Shown: positions 8,046 to 14,892, numbered from the stretch's first letter. The stretch is 33,118 nucleotides of DNA from Lachnospiraceae bacterium (GCA_017553505.1 JAFZLD010000027.1:1-33118); one strand, 5' to 3'. Program-made: numbers and translations. The notes: a model not told the origin generated them from the sequence alone.

Positions 8046-8497
8046 ATTTCATCCCCCTGAGGCTCGCCGAAATCTATTTCCTCGGAGCCGACTATCGGTC
8101 TTCCCGTAAGCTCGGCATACTCTTCCAAAGAACGATGCTTGAAGGTGAATCCGCGCTTAAGCAATTCTTTAATCTGTTCATCTGACATAAATTCGATAGC
8201 ACTGAGATTCAATGTAAGTTCCTCCTTATATCTTGATAAACGATTTGAAGCATCGCTTGTACTCTCTGTATCTATAAAAAAATCGGACTCGGAAACGCCG
8301 AAATAACCGGCCAAAGCAGTGATAGACTTAGCGCGGGGAACGGAATTGCCGTTAAGCCAGTCACATAAAGTCGTATATTTAATGCCTAAATCGCTGCTGA
8401 GCTTACGTCTCGATATGTTACGATTCTTCATCATACGAGACAGATTAACTGAAATAATATAGTTACACTTCGGGGTGTTGGTGTCGGTATTGTGCAT
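8039..8497 (-). CDS. Xre-family HTH regulator, probable antitoxin
   Basis: This is a 152-residue protein. Residues about 17-71 form a helix-turn-helix of the Xre/Cro type (SRRKLSSDLGIKYTTLCDWLNG). The C-terminal 50 residues are acidic (EYAELTGRPIVGSEEIDFGEP), as in antitoxin tails that wrap a partner. The start follows GAGGAG with 5-nt spacing. A perfect inverted repeat covers its promoter, suggesting autorepression. The gene is translationally coupled to the MazF-like gene by a 7-nt overlap. Pairing MazF with an Xre partner rather than MazE is less usual. It could also be a stand-alone regulator with a repurposed partner. Confidence 0.75.
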   Translation of the reverse strand: MHNTDTNTPKCNYIISVNLSRMMKNRNISRRKLSSDLGIKYTTLCDWLNGNSVPRAKSITALAGYFGVSESDFFIDTESTSDASNRLSRYKEELTLNLSAIEFMSDEQIKELLKRGFTFKHRSLEEYAELTGRPIVGSEEIDFGEPQGDEIW

Positions 8498-8511
8498 ATG
8501 AACTCCTCAAA

Positions 8512-8557
8512 ATTACGATTATATCGTAATAGTACGATATAATGGGCGAAAATGCAA
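8512..8557 (-). promoter_or_regulatory. Xre/MazF-like promoter with overlapping operator
   Basis: Read on the minus strand, TTGCAT (8557-8552) and TACTAT (8534-8529) are separated by 17 nt. A perfect inverted repeat, ATTACGAT-TAT-ATCGTAAT (8512-8530), overlaps the -10. A further TACGATAT half-site lies next to it (8533-8540). This is the expected geometry for autorepression by the Xre protein. Confidence 0.7.
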
Positions 8558-8594
8558 GTTTTTTTCCCTCTTTTACAAATTTACAGAAAAAGGG

Positions 8595-8621
8595 TAAAGT
8601 TTTTCTTTTTACGTCCGATAT
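8595..8621 (+). promoter_or_regulatory. SigD (sigma-28) promoter of flagellin 6
   Basis: TAAA (8595-8598), 15 nt, TCCGATAT (8614-8621). It is divergent from the Xre promoter, about 40 bp away. Confidence 0.9.
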
Positions 8622-8666
8622 AGTTAATAGAGTTACAAAAACAAACACAAAACTTTGAAATATTTA

Positions 8667-8707
8667 GCAGGATGCATCGGCAGGATGCCACCTTAATTCA
8701 CAGGAGG
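8667..8707 (+). promoter_or_regulatory. Flagellin 6 leader with twin GCAGGATGC motifs and SD
   Basis: GCAGGATGC occurs twice (8667-8675 and 8680-8688), offset by 13 nt, followed by the SD ACAGGAGG. GCATC (8674-8678) pairs with GATGC (8684-8688) around GGCAG. The alternative GGC-AGGAT-GCC hairpin (8679-8689) would expose GGA. The arrangement suits a two-site RNA-binding dimer such as CsrA. Confidence 0.5.
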
Positions 8708-8715
8708 AAAATTAC

Positions 8716-10029
8716 ATGGTAGTACAGCACAATTTGACAGCAATGAACTCTAACAGAATGTTAGGCATTACAACTAAGTCACAGGCAAAAGCAACTGAAA
8801 AGTTGTCATCAGGTTACAAGATTAACCGTGCAGCAGATGATGCAGCAGGATTATCAATTTCAGAAAAAATGCGTAAGCAGATCAGAGGTCTTACACAGGC
8901 TTCTTCAAACGCACAGGACGGTATCTCTGCAGTGCAGACAGCAGAAGGTGCGCTTACAGAAGTACACGATATGCTTCAGAGAATGAACGAGCTTGCAGTT
9001 AAGGCAGCTAACGGAACCAACTCCGAAGACGACAGAGCATACATCCAGGCAGAAGTTGATCAGCTCGTAACAGAAATCGACCGTGTATCTACAACAACCA
9101 AGTTCAACGAAACTTACCTTTTAAAGGGTGACCACGGCGACGGAACAGGAACACTTAGCTTTAAGGATGCTTCTAAGGCAGTTGCTTCATCCAACACTAC
9201 AGATATTTTTAATTCTGACGGTGTTTACACTCAGGCAGCAGGTGCAACCACTGATGACGTGGATGTAGCGGCAGCAACCACCGGCATTACCGAAACACCC
9301 GGTAGCGGAAGCGGAACAGCAGCAGCAAGTACTTATGATACTGCATCAGTAGTTGTAGGCGGAAATACCTATTATCTCGTTTCTGACTTCAAGGTTGGTG
9401 TTGACACAAACGGAAACAAGTATTCCACAACACTTGATGATGTTGTTAAGGGATTAAATACCAAAGACACAGAGGCTACACATAAATACTACGGAAGCAT
9501 CAAGGAAATCGAGCAGGCAATCAAAGAAGACTCCAAGGGCGAGTTTAAGGCAGTAAACGTTACCGCTGATGATGCAGGCGCAATCTCCGCAAAGATTACA
9601 GCTTTCTCAGACCTTAACAAGGGTCTTGATATAAGCCTCCATGTAGGTGCTGACTCTACAAAGGATAACAAGATTGGTCTTACAATCGAAATGATGTCCG
9701 CAAAGGGTCTTGGAATCAACGGTCTTCTTGTAAACGGTGCAACCGATACAAACGCAACAGCATCTATCGATGTAATCAAGGCAGCTATCCAGAAGGTATC
9801 CGAGCAGAGATCTACACTCGGTGCTGTACAGAACAGACTTGAGCACACCATCGCTAACCTTGATAACATCGTTGAGAACACCCAGAGCGCTGAATCTGCA
9901 ATTCGTGATACAGACATGGCTACTCAGATGGTTAAGTACTCGAACAATAACATTCTTGCTCAGGCAGGTCAGGCAATGCTTTCACAGGCTAACCAGAGTA
10001 ACCAGGGTGTATTGTCACTCCTTCAGTAA
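8716..10029 (+). CDS. fliC: Flagellin 6
   Basis: This 437-residue group B flagellin has conserved D0/D1 (1-138), a variable domain (about 139-295) rich in Thr, Ala and Gly, and a conserved C-terminal part ending LLQ. The central domain carries VGGNTYYLVSDF, a TTLDDVVKGLN helix and YYGSIKEIEQAIKED, closely matching flagellin 7. One conserved Arg in MMSARGLG is Lys here (MMSAKGLG). It is a single-gene unit with its own SigD promoter and terminator. Its leader lies beside the divergent Xre promoter, so the two could influence each other. Confidence 0.97.
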   Translation: MVVQHNLTAMNSNRMLGITTKSQAKATEKLSSGYKINRAADDAAGLSISEKMRKQIRGLTQASSNAQDGISAVQTAEGALTEVHDMLQRMNELAVKAANGTNSEDDRAYIQAEVDQLVTEIDRVSTTTKFNETYLLKGDHGDGTGTLSFKDASKAVASSNTTDIFNSDGVYTQAAGATTDDVDVAAATTGITETPGSGSGTAAASTYDTASVVVGGNTYYLVSDFKVGVDTNGNKYSTTLDDVVKGLNTKDTEATHKYYGSIKEIEQAIKEDSKGEFKAVNVTADDAGAISAKITAFSDLNKGLDISLHVGADSTKDNKIGLTIEMMSAKGLGINGLLVNGATDTNATASIDVIKAAIQKVSEQRSTLGAVQNRLEHTIANLDNIVENTQSAESAIRDTDMATQMVKYSNNNILAQAGQAMLSQANQSNQGVLSLLQ

Positions 10030-10073
10030 TATTAATCTGTTAAACCAAATCTTTCCATACATACTCCTTTCAC

Positions 10074-10103
10074 AAGGCGCTTCGGATAACCGAGGCGCCT
10101 TTT
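10074..10103 (+). terminator. Intrinsic terminator after flagellin 6
   Basis: AAGGCGCTTCGG pairs with CCGAGGCGCCTT around ATAA (one wobble), ending in a short T-run. Confidence 0.88.
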
Positions 10104-10146
10104 ACTATATTTTGCGGAAATTTTGCAAAAAAATACAAAATAGGGG

Positions 10147-10173
10147 TAAAGTTTTTTCTTTTGCCTCCGATAT
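10147..10173 (+). promoter_or_regulatory. SigD (sigma-28) promoter of flagellin 7
   Basis: TAAA (10147-10150), 15 nt, TCCGATAT (10166-10173). It is identical to the flagellin 5 promoter from the GGGG before TAAA through TCCGATATA. Confidence 0.9.
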
Positions 10174-10221
10174 AGTTAATAGAGGTGTTAAAAAACAAAC
10201 AATTTGGGAAAAAGATAGATA

Positions 10222-10259
10222 GCAGGACGCGTCGGCAGGACGCCGTTTTCAAAGGAGGA
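10222..10259 (+). promoter_or_regulatory. Flagellin 7 leader with twin GCAGGACGC motifs and SD
   Basis: GCAGGACGC occurs at 10222-10230 and 10235-10243. GCGTC (10229-10233) pairs with GACGC (10239-10243). Compared with flagellins 5 and 6 (GCATC with GATGC), both arms changed together, a compensatory A-T to G-C swap that supports a real RNA hairpin. The SD is AAAGGAGG. Confidence 0.55.
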
Positions 10260-10264
10260 GAAAA

Positions 10265-11572
10265 ATGGTAGTACAGCACAATCTGACAGCAATGAACTCT
10301 AACAGAATGTTAGGTATCACAACAAAGTCTCAGGCTAAGGCAACAGAAAAGCTTTCATCCGGTTACAAGATTAACCGTGCGGCTGATGATGCGGCAGGCC
10401 TTTCCATAAGTGAAAAGATGAGAAAGCAGATCAGAGGTCTTTCACAGGCTTCCATGAATGCTCAGGACGGTATTTCTTCCGTACAGACAGCAGAAGGTGC
10501 ACTTACAGAAGTACACGACATGCTTCAGAGAATGAACGAACTTGCAGTTAAGGCAGCTAACGGAACCAACTCCGCTGACGACCGTCAGTACATCCAGGCA
10601 GAAGTAGATCAGCTTATCACCGAAATCGATCGTGTATCTACCACAACCAAGTTCAACGAAACATATCTTTTAAAGGGTGACCACGGTGACGGAACCGGTA
10701 CACTTAGCTATGAAAGTGCTACAAAGGCAGTTGATCCCAACGCAGCAGCAGGCGATGATTTGTTTGCAGCAGATAACGGAACATATAAGAAGGTTGGCGA
10801 AGGCAACAAGACTAACGGCGATATGGGTGATACAGGAATCACCGAGGCTACAGGAACCGGTACAGCAGCCAGCACATTTAAGACAGCATCTATCATAGTT
10901 GGTGGCGTTACATACAACCTCGTATCCGATTTTGTAGTTGGTAATGATGCATCCGGTACCAAGTATTCCACCACACTTGATGATATAGTTAAGGGATTAA
11001 ACAATACTTCAGGCAATGCTACCACCAAGTACGTAGGTAGCCTTAAAGATTTAGAAAGAGCTATCAAAGAGGCTTCCAAGGGCGAATTCAAGGAAGTAGC
11101 TCTTGACGCAGATGCAAACGGTAAACTTACCGCAGAGCTTATTGCTTTTGCAGATCTCAACAAGGGTCTTGATGTAAGCTTACACGTAGGCGCAGATTCA
11201 ACCAAGGATAACAAGATTGGTCTTACCATCGAAATGATGTCCGCAAGAGGTCTCGGAGTTAACGGCCTTCTTGTAAACGGCGCAACCGATGACAATGCAA
11301 CCAATTCAATCAATACAATCAAGTCGGCAATTCAGAAGGTATCCGAGCAGCGTTCCGCACTCGGTGCCGCACAGAACAGACTTGAGCACACCATCGCTAA
11401 CCTCGATAACATCGTTGAGAACACCACAAGTGCTGAATCCGCAATCCGTGATACAGACATGGCTAAGCAGATGGTTGAGTACTCGAACAATAACATTCTT
11501 GCTCAGGCAGGTCAGGCAATGCTTGCACAGGCTAACCAGTCTAACCAGGGTGTATTGTCACTCCTTCAGTAA
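10265..11572 (+). CDS. fliC: Flagellin 7
   Basis: This 435-residue flagellin is the last copy of the array. The D1 end and variable domain (about 139-293) match group B, especially flagellin 6 (KGDHGDGTGTLS, STTLDDIVKGLN). Its C-terminal part mixes both groups: RLEHTIANLDNIVEN and LLQ are group B, but [24 protein letters not shown] and MLAQANQ are group A. It also has unique changes (ASMNAQDGISSVQ; LGAAQNR; QMVEYSNNN). This mosaic suggests gene conversion between copies. It has its own SigD promoter, leader hairpin and terminator. Confidence 0.97.
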   Translation: MVVQHNLTAMNSNRMLGITTKSQAKATEKLSSGYKINRAADDAAGLSISEKMRKQIRGLSQASMNAQDGISSVQTAEGALTEVHDMLQRMNELAVKAANGTNSADDRQYIQAEVDQLITEIDRVSTTTKFNETYLLKGDHGDGTGTLSYESATKAVDPNAAAGDDLFAADNGTYKKVGEGNKTNGDMGDTGITEATGTGTAASTFKTASIIVGGVTYNLVSDFVVGNDASGTKYSTTLDDIVKGLNNTSGNATTKYVGSLKDLERAIKEASKGEFKEVALDADANGKLTAELIAFADLNKGLDVSLHVGADSTKDNKIGLTIEMMSARGLGVNGLLVNGATDDNATNSINTIKSAIQKVSEQRSALGAAQNRLEHTIANLDNIVENTTSAESAIRDTDMAKQMVEYSNNNILAQAGQAMLAQANQSNQGVLSLLQ

Positions 11573-11625
11573 TCAGGCCATAATTTCTAATCCTTATATA
11601 AGTAAGTCAGATGAGTGTTTGAGGC

Positions 11626-11656
11626 AGGCGCCCCGGAAGTCCGGGGCGCTTGTTTT
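11626..11656 (+). terminator. Intrinsic terminator after flagellin 7
   Basis: AGGCGCCCCGGA pairs with TCCGGGGCGCTT (one wobble), followed by GTTTTG. It closes the array. Confidence 0.87.
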
Positions 11657-11924
11657 GTGTTGGAAATTTGAACTATACAAGTTTACCGAAAAAGCGTCTG
11701 AATTTCTTGCGAAGTGGCTTGCTCGATGCTGATATTGCTCTCAACCATGCATCTTGACAATTTGGTAGAATTGACGGTTGTTTTTTCTTAAAACCTCAGT
11801 TAGCATTTAAGCATAAGTATATTTCTTGTGGTTTCTGCCACTATGGGTTAACCGTTTTCGGCTCCCGATGAAATCCCTGCTTTGGAACTAAATATAGGGA
11901 GCATCGGGCTCCCGAAGGAGAAGA
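11657..11924 (+). promoter_or_regulatory. Upstream region of the Rpn-type gene, with long hairpin
   Basis: No gene is seen here. A TTGACA at 11754-11759 has no matching -10 at 16-18 nt, so no promoter is called. Just before the start, CCCGATG (11864-11870) pairs with CATCGGG (11902-11908), and inside it TCCCT pairs with AGGGA. The 9-mer GGCTCCCGA occurs directly repeated at 11860-11868 and 11907-11915, the second copy running into the SD AAGGAG. This could be a translational control hairpin. Confidence 0.45.
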
Positions 11925-12788
11925 ATGAAGAAATACGAAGAACTTGGGTTCTCCGATCAGTTTATGTTCAATAAATTGATGGAGGATCCGAAACTTTGCA
12001 AGAGAGTCTTAGAGCTTCTTTTGCAGACTGAGCTCTCAGAGCTTACTACTCCGATTGCGGAGAAAGGAATTAAGGAGACGGCAGACGGTAAGGCAATTCG
12101 GCTGGATGTGTATACCAAAGACTCCGTGAGCGGAGCGGTATACGATGCGGAAATGCAGAATCTCAACCGCAGATCGGTTGACAGCCTTTATCTTCCGGAA
12201 AGAAGCAGATATTATCAATCTGCAATCGATACGGCAGAATTGAAGGAAGGCGATGATTACAGAAAATTGCCGGACTGTAACATTATTTTTCTTTGTACGT
12301 TTGACCCTTTCGATAAGGGATTGTACAGATATTCTTTCGGCGAGTATTGTGAAGAATCCCCCGGGCTTATGTTACAGAGCCGTGCGAGAAAGGTGTTCTT
12401 TAATACATTGTCTTGTAACGAAAAGATGCCTAAAGCGATAAGCTGTTTTTTTAACTACATAAACACCGGTATACCAAGTGATGAGTTTACAAGGGAGATT
12501 GAGAAGATGGTTGAAGAAGCAAGAAATAATGTAGAGTGGAGTCGCGAATATCTCTTACAGAAAGTGTGGAGACGTGACATTATAGAAGAAGGCCGAGAGG
12601 AAGGCCGAGAGATTGGGCTGGTCGAAGGTCGAGCAGAAGGTCGAGCAGAGGGCCGCTTGAATGAGCTGGTGCAAATGCTTGAGAATGGTGCGACGGAAGA
12701 TATACTCAGGAAATATAATAAGGCTACTGATGAAGAGATAGCGACAGCTCGCGAAAGACTGGCGTCTTCCGATGAAAAAACCGAATAA
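11925..12788 (+). CDS. Rpn-family PD-(D/E)XK nuclease/transposase-like protein
   Basis: This 287-residue protein matches the Rpn (recombination-promoting nuclease, TIGR01784-type) family. It opens with the characteristic SDQFMFNKLMEDPKLCKRVLELLL segment (residues 10-33). The nuclease motif follows as RLDVY with Asp61, then YDAEMQ with Glu76 and Gln78, then the RSRYYQSAID helix. The C terminus carries EGR-type repeats (221-244), common in this family. Rpn proteins are annotated as transposases, but E. coli members are DNA nucleases that promote RecA-independent recombination, and some act in defence or toxin-antitoxin settings. Target and role here are unknown. It stands alone between terminators, directly beside the repetitive flagellin array. 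Confidence 0.85.
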   Translation: MKKYEELGFSDQFMFNKLMEDPKLCKRVLELLLQTELSELTTPIAEKGIKETADGKAIRLDVYTKDSVSGAVYDAEMQNLNRRSVDSLYLPERSRYYQSAIDTAELKEGDDYRKLPDCNIIFLCTFDPFDKGLYRYSFGEYCEESPGLMLQSRARKVFFNTLSCNEKMPKAISCFFNYINTGIPSDEFTREIEKMVEEARNNVEWSREYLLQKVWRRDIIEEGREEGREIGLVEGRAEGRAEGRLNELVQMLENGATEDILRKYNKATDEEIATARERLASSDEKTE

Positions 12789-12810
12789 GAAGTAGTATTG
12801 TATGATGGAT

Positions 12811-12839
12811 AGGGCTCTCCCGGCTGGGAGGGCTCTTTT
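12811..12839 (+). terminator. Intrinsic terminator after the Rpn-type gene
   Basis: AGGGCTCTCCC pairs with GGGAGGGCTCT around GGCT (two wobbles), followed by TTTT. Confidence 0.8.
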
Positions 12840-12841
12840 GT

Positions 12842-12888
12842 ATGGTACCATCGTACCATTGCCCCACTCCGTCGCGAGGTGGTATACT
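12842..12888 (+). promoter_or_regulatory. Sigma-A promoter of the nucleotidase gene with adjacent inverted repeat
   Basis: TTGCCC (12859-12864) and TATACT (12883-12888) are separated by 18 nt. Immediately upstream is the inverted repeat ATGGTAC-CATC-GTACCAT (12842-12859), which touches the -35 and could be an operator. No cognate regulator can be named. Confidence 0.55.
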
Positions 12889-12918
12889 GATTGAACCACT
12901 AATCAAGAGGAGGAGATT

Positions 12919-14616
12919 ATGAAGAAACTCTATGCAATTGTGTTGTCTCTTGCACTGGTGCTTTCTTTGGCGGCTTGTGCGGAGAAGACTTCCGTGTCAC
13001 AGTCTGCTTCGGAAGTGACCAAGGAGACTCCTGTTTCTGCGGAGACTAAGACTGAGACCGCAGATGACAAGGGATTGGGTATTGACAAGGATATCATCGT
13101 GCTTTACGTGAACGACGTTCACTGCGGTATCGATGACAATCTCGGCTATCAGGATCTGGTAACCGTGAAGAACGCTTATGAGAGACTCGGCCACAAGGTA
13201 CTTCTTGTGGACAACGGTGACGCTATTCAGGGCGATATCGTCGGAACTCTTTCAAAGGGCGAAGCTATCATTAACATTATGAACGAAGCGGGATTCGACG
13301 TAGCGGTTCCCGGTAACCATGAGTTCGATTACGGAATGGAGAGATTTCTCGAGCTTACCGGTAAGGCTAAGTTCCCTTACGTATCCTGTAACTTCGTGGA
13401 CAAGGACGGCAAGCCCGTTTTTGACGCTTATAAGATCAAAGAAGTAAGCGGCGTGAAGATTGCTTTTGTCGGCATCTGCACTCCCAAGACCATTACTTCT
13501 TCCACACCCAAGTATTTCATGAATGATGCGGGCGAGTACATTTATTCTTTCTGCCAGGATGAAAGCGGAGAGAAATTGTATGAAGCAGTGCAGAGCGCTG
13601 TTGACGCAGCCAGAGCGGAAGGCGCACAGTACGTATTCGCACTTGCTCACCTTGGAACCGAGGACGATTGCGCTCCCTGGACTTCCACAGATGTAATTCT
13701 TAACACCACAGGCATTGACGCTGTTCTTGACGGACATTCACACTCCGTATGGCAGGAAGAGCGCATTAAGAACAAAGAAGGCAAGGAAGTTATCCTTACT
13801 TCTACCGGCACCAAGCTTGCCAACATCGGCGTGCTTACTCTTTCCAATGCCGGCATCATCCGTACCGGACTTGTAGATGACAAGGGCGAGACCGCTTCTG
13901 TTAAGGCAACCATCGACGAGGTTAAGGCTCAGAACGAGGAACTCGTGAACACCGTAGTGGCTCACACTGACGTAGACCTCACCATCACAGACCCCAAGAC
14001 CGGCGAAAGAATGGTTCGCTCCAACGAGACCAACTTAGGCGATTTATGTGCAGACGCATACAGAGCCATGTCCGGCGCTGATATTGCTTTTGTTAACGGC
14101 GGTGGCGTACGTGTATCCATCCCCGCAGGCGACATCACTTACGGCGACATTATAAAGGTTCATCCTTTCGGCAACCAGATGTGTGTTATCGAGGCAACCG
14201 GCGCAGAGATTCTTGACGCACTCGAAATGAGCGCGGCTAAGGTTCCTGCAGAGTTCGGCGGATTCTTACAGGTATCCGGCCTTAAGTACACAATTGATAC
14301 TAAGGTTGAATCTACAGTAGTTACCGACGACAGCAAGATATTCGTTGAAGTATCCGGCGACCGCAGAGTTAAGGACGTATTTGTAGGCGATGAGCCCATC
14401 GATCCCGAGAAGACCTACACTCTTGCCAGCCACGATTACATGCTTAAGAACATGGGCGACGGCTACAGCATGTTTGCCGACAACACTGTTCTTCAGGATT
14501 GTGTAATGCTTGACAACCAGGTTCTTATGAACTACATCATCGACGTTTTGGGTGGTGTTGTAGGCGAAGACTACAAGGATCCTTACGGTCAAGGCAGAAT
14601 CACTATCTTGGAATAA
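12919..14616 (+). CDS. 5'-nucleotidase/metallophosphatase lipoprotein (UshA-like)
   Basis: This is a 565-residue secreted lipoprotein: a signal peptide ending LSLAAC with Cys20 as lipid attachment site, then a Thr/Ser/Glu-rich linker to about residue 55. The metallophosphatase domain shows the dimetal motifs in order: NDVH (Asp66, His68), DNGD (Asp98-Asp101), GNHE (Asn133-His134), AHLG (His244) and DGHSH (His273, His275). The C-terminal nucleotide-binding domain has the VNGGGVRVSIPAGDITYGD segment. The family removes phosphate from extracellular nucleotides or cyclic nucleotides, feeding purine and phosphate salvage. It has its own promoter and a GGAGGAG Shine-Dalgarno site. The exact substrate cannot be told from sequence. 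Confidence 0.93.
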   Translation: MKKLYAIVLSLALVLSLAACAEKTSVSQSASEVTKETPVSAETKTETADDKGLGIDKDIIVLYVNDVHCGIDDNLGYQDLVTVKNAYERLGHKVLLVDNGDAIQGDIVGTLSKGEAIINIMNEAGFDVAVPGNHEFDYGMERFLELTGKAKFPYVSCNFVDKDGKPVFDAYKIKEVSGVKIAFVGICTPKTITSSTPKYFMNDAGEYIYSFCQDESGEKLYEAVQSAVDAARAEGAQYVFALAHLGTEDDCAPWTSTDVILNTTGIDAVLDGHSHSVWQEERIKNKEGKEVILTSTGTKLANIGVLTLSNAGIIRTGLVDDKGETASVKATIDEVKAQNEELVNTVVAHTDVDLTITDPKTGERMVRSNETNLGDLCADAYRAMSGADIAFVNGGGVRVSIPAGDITYGDIIKVHPFGNQMCVIEATGAEILDALEMSAAKVPAEFGGFLQVSGLKYTIDTKVESTVVTDDSKIFVEVSGDRRVKDVFVGDEPIDPEKTYTLASHDYMLKNMGDGYSMFADNTVLQDCVMLDNQVLMNYIIDVLGGVVGEDYKDPYGQGRITILE

Positions 14617-14634
14617 TTTATATGCATTAAATAA

Positions 14635-14666
14635 GGGAGGCGCTTCGTGTGAGGCGTCTCCCTTTT
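14635..14666 (+). terminator. Intrinsic terminator after the nucleotidase gene
   Basis: GGGAGGCGC pairs with GCGTCTCCC around TTCGTGTGAG, followed by TTTT. It lies between convergent genes, so it may also act on the minus strand. Confidence 0.85.
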
Positions 14667-14676
14667 GCTGTGCTTA

Positions 14677-14892
14677 TTATTTATTGCCGTAGTATGCGTC
14701 GTGGTCGGCCTGAGTGCTCTCGTCGTTGGGAAGGCTCTGTGCGGCGGTGTCGGCTGCCGAACCGTTAGGATCTGCGGTCTGTTCCGTCGAATAACTCGGC
14801 ACGCCCGGCTCCTCACAAGCCGCAACCGACAAGCCTACGGCCAGAGTCATCGCCACTGCCGCGCATTTCTTGAATAACTTCTTAAACTCCAT
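14677..14892 (-). CDS. Small lipoprotein of unknown function
   Basis: This 71-residue protein has a basic N terminus (MEFKKLFKKC), a hydrophobic stretch and the lipobox SVAAC at residues 22-26, then a short acidic, Ser/Asp/Ala-rich tail ending HDAYYGNK. GGGAG lies 5 nt before the ATG, and a good promoter lies upstream. The mature peptide would be only about 46 residues, too small for a known domain. It is convergent with the nucleotidase gene. No function is assigned. Confidence 0.7.
   Translation of the reverse strand: MEFKKLFKKCAAVAMTLAVGLSVAACEEPGVPSYSTEQTADPNGSAADTAAQSLPNDESTQADHDAYYGNK

Larger units (their letters stand above)
1..11572 (+). repeat. Tandem flagellin gene array (eight copies)
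   Basis: Eight consecutive same-strand flagellin genes fill this stretch, interrupted only by a two-gene minus-strand module at 7749-8497. In each complete copy about 415 nt at the 5' end (residues 1-138) and about 430 nt at the 3' end (last 142 residues) are near-identical, while the middle 390-500 nt diverge. Two subfamilies are visible. Group A (partial copy and copies 1-4) has [15 protein letters not shown] near the C terminus. Group B (copies 5-7) has RLEHTIANLDNIVEN and a KGDHGDGTG motif after D1. The window starts inside a copy, so the array may extend further upstream. Such repeats are natural substrates for homologous recombination. Confidence 0.93.

Noticed and set aside
10708-11322. 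Long minus-strand reading frame (204 codons) opposite flagellin 7, with similar ones opposite other flagellins
   Set aside because: Its sequence mirrors the repeated, codon-biased flagellin genes, has no ribosome site and recurs only because the coding strand is conserved.
1-11572. CRISPR-like or phase-variation invertible array
   Set aside because: Repeats are whole gene ends in direct orientation with coding middles; no short regular repeats, inverted recombinase sites or invertase gene are seen.
11754-11825. Promoter of the Rpn-type gene from TTGACA
   Set aside because: No acceptable -10 lies at 16-18 nt from either TTGAC motif.
12455-12859. Minus-strand frame rich in RPSARPSARPS opposite the Rpn-type gene
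   Set aside because: The repeats are the complement of the EGR repeats of the real gene; it is an artefact of repeat composition.
14665-14877. Plus-strand frame opposite the small lipoprotein
   Set aside because: The minus-strand frame has a lipobox, an SD and a promoter; the plus-strand frame has none and overlaps a terminator.
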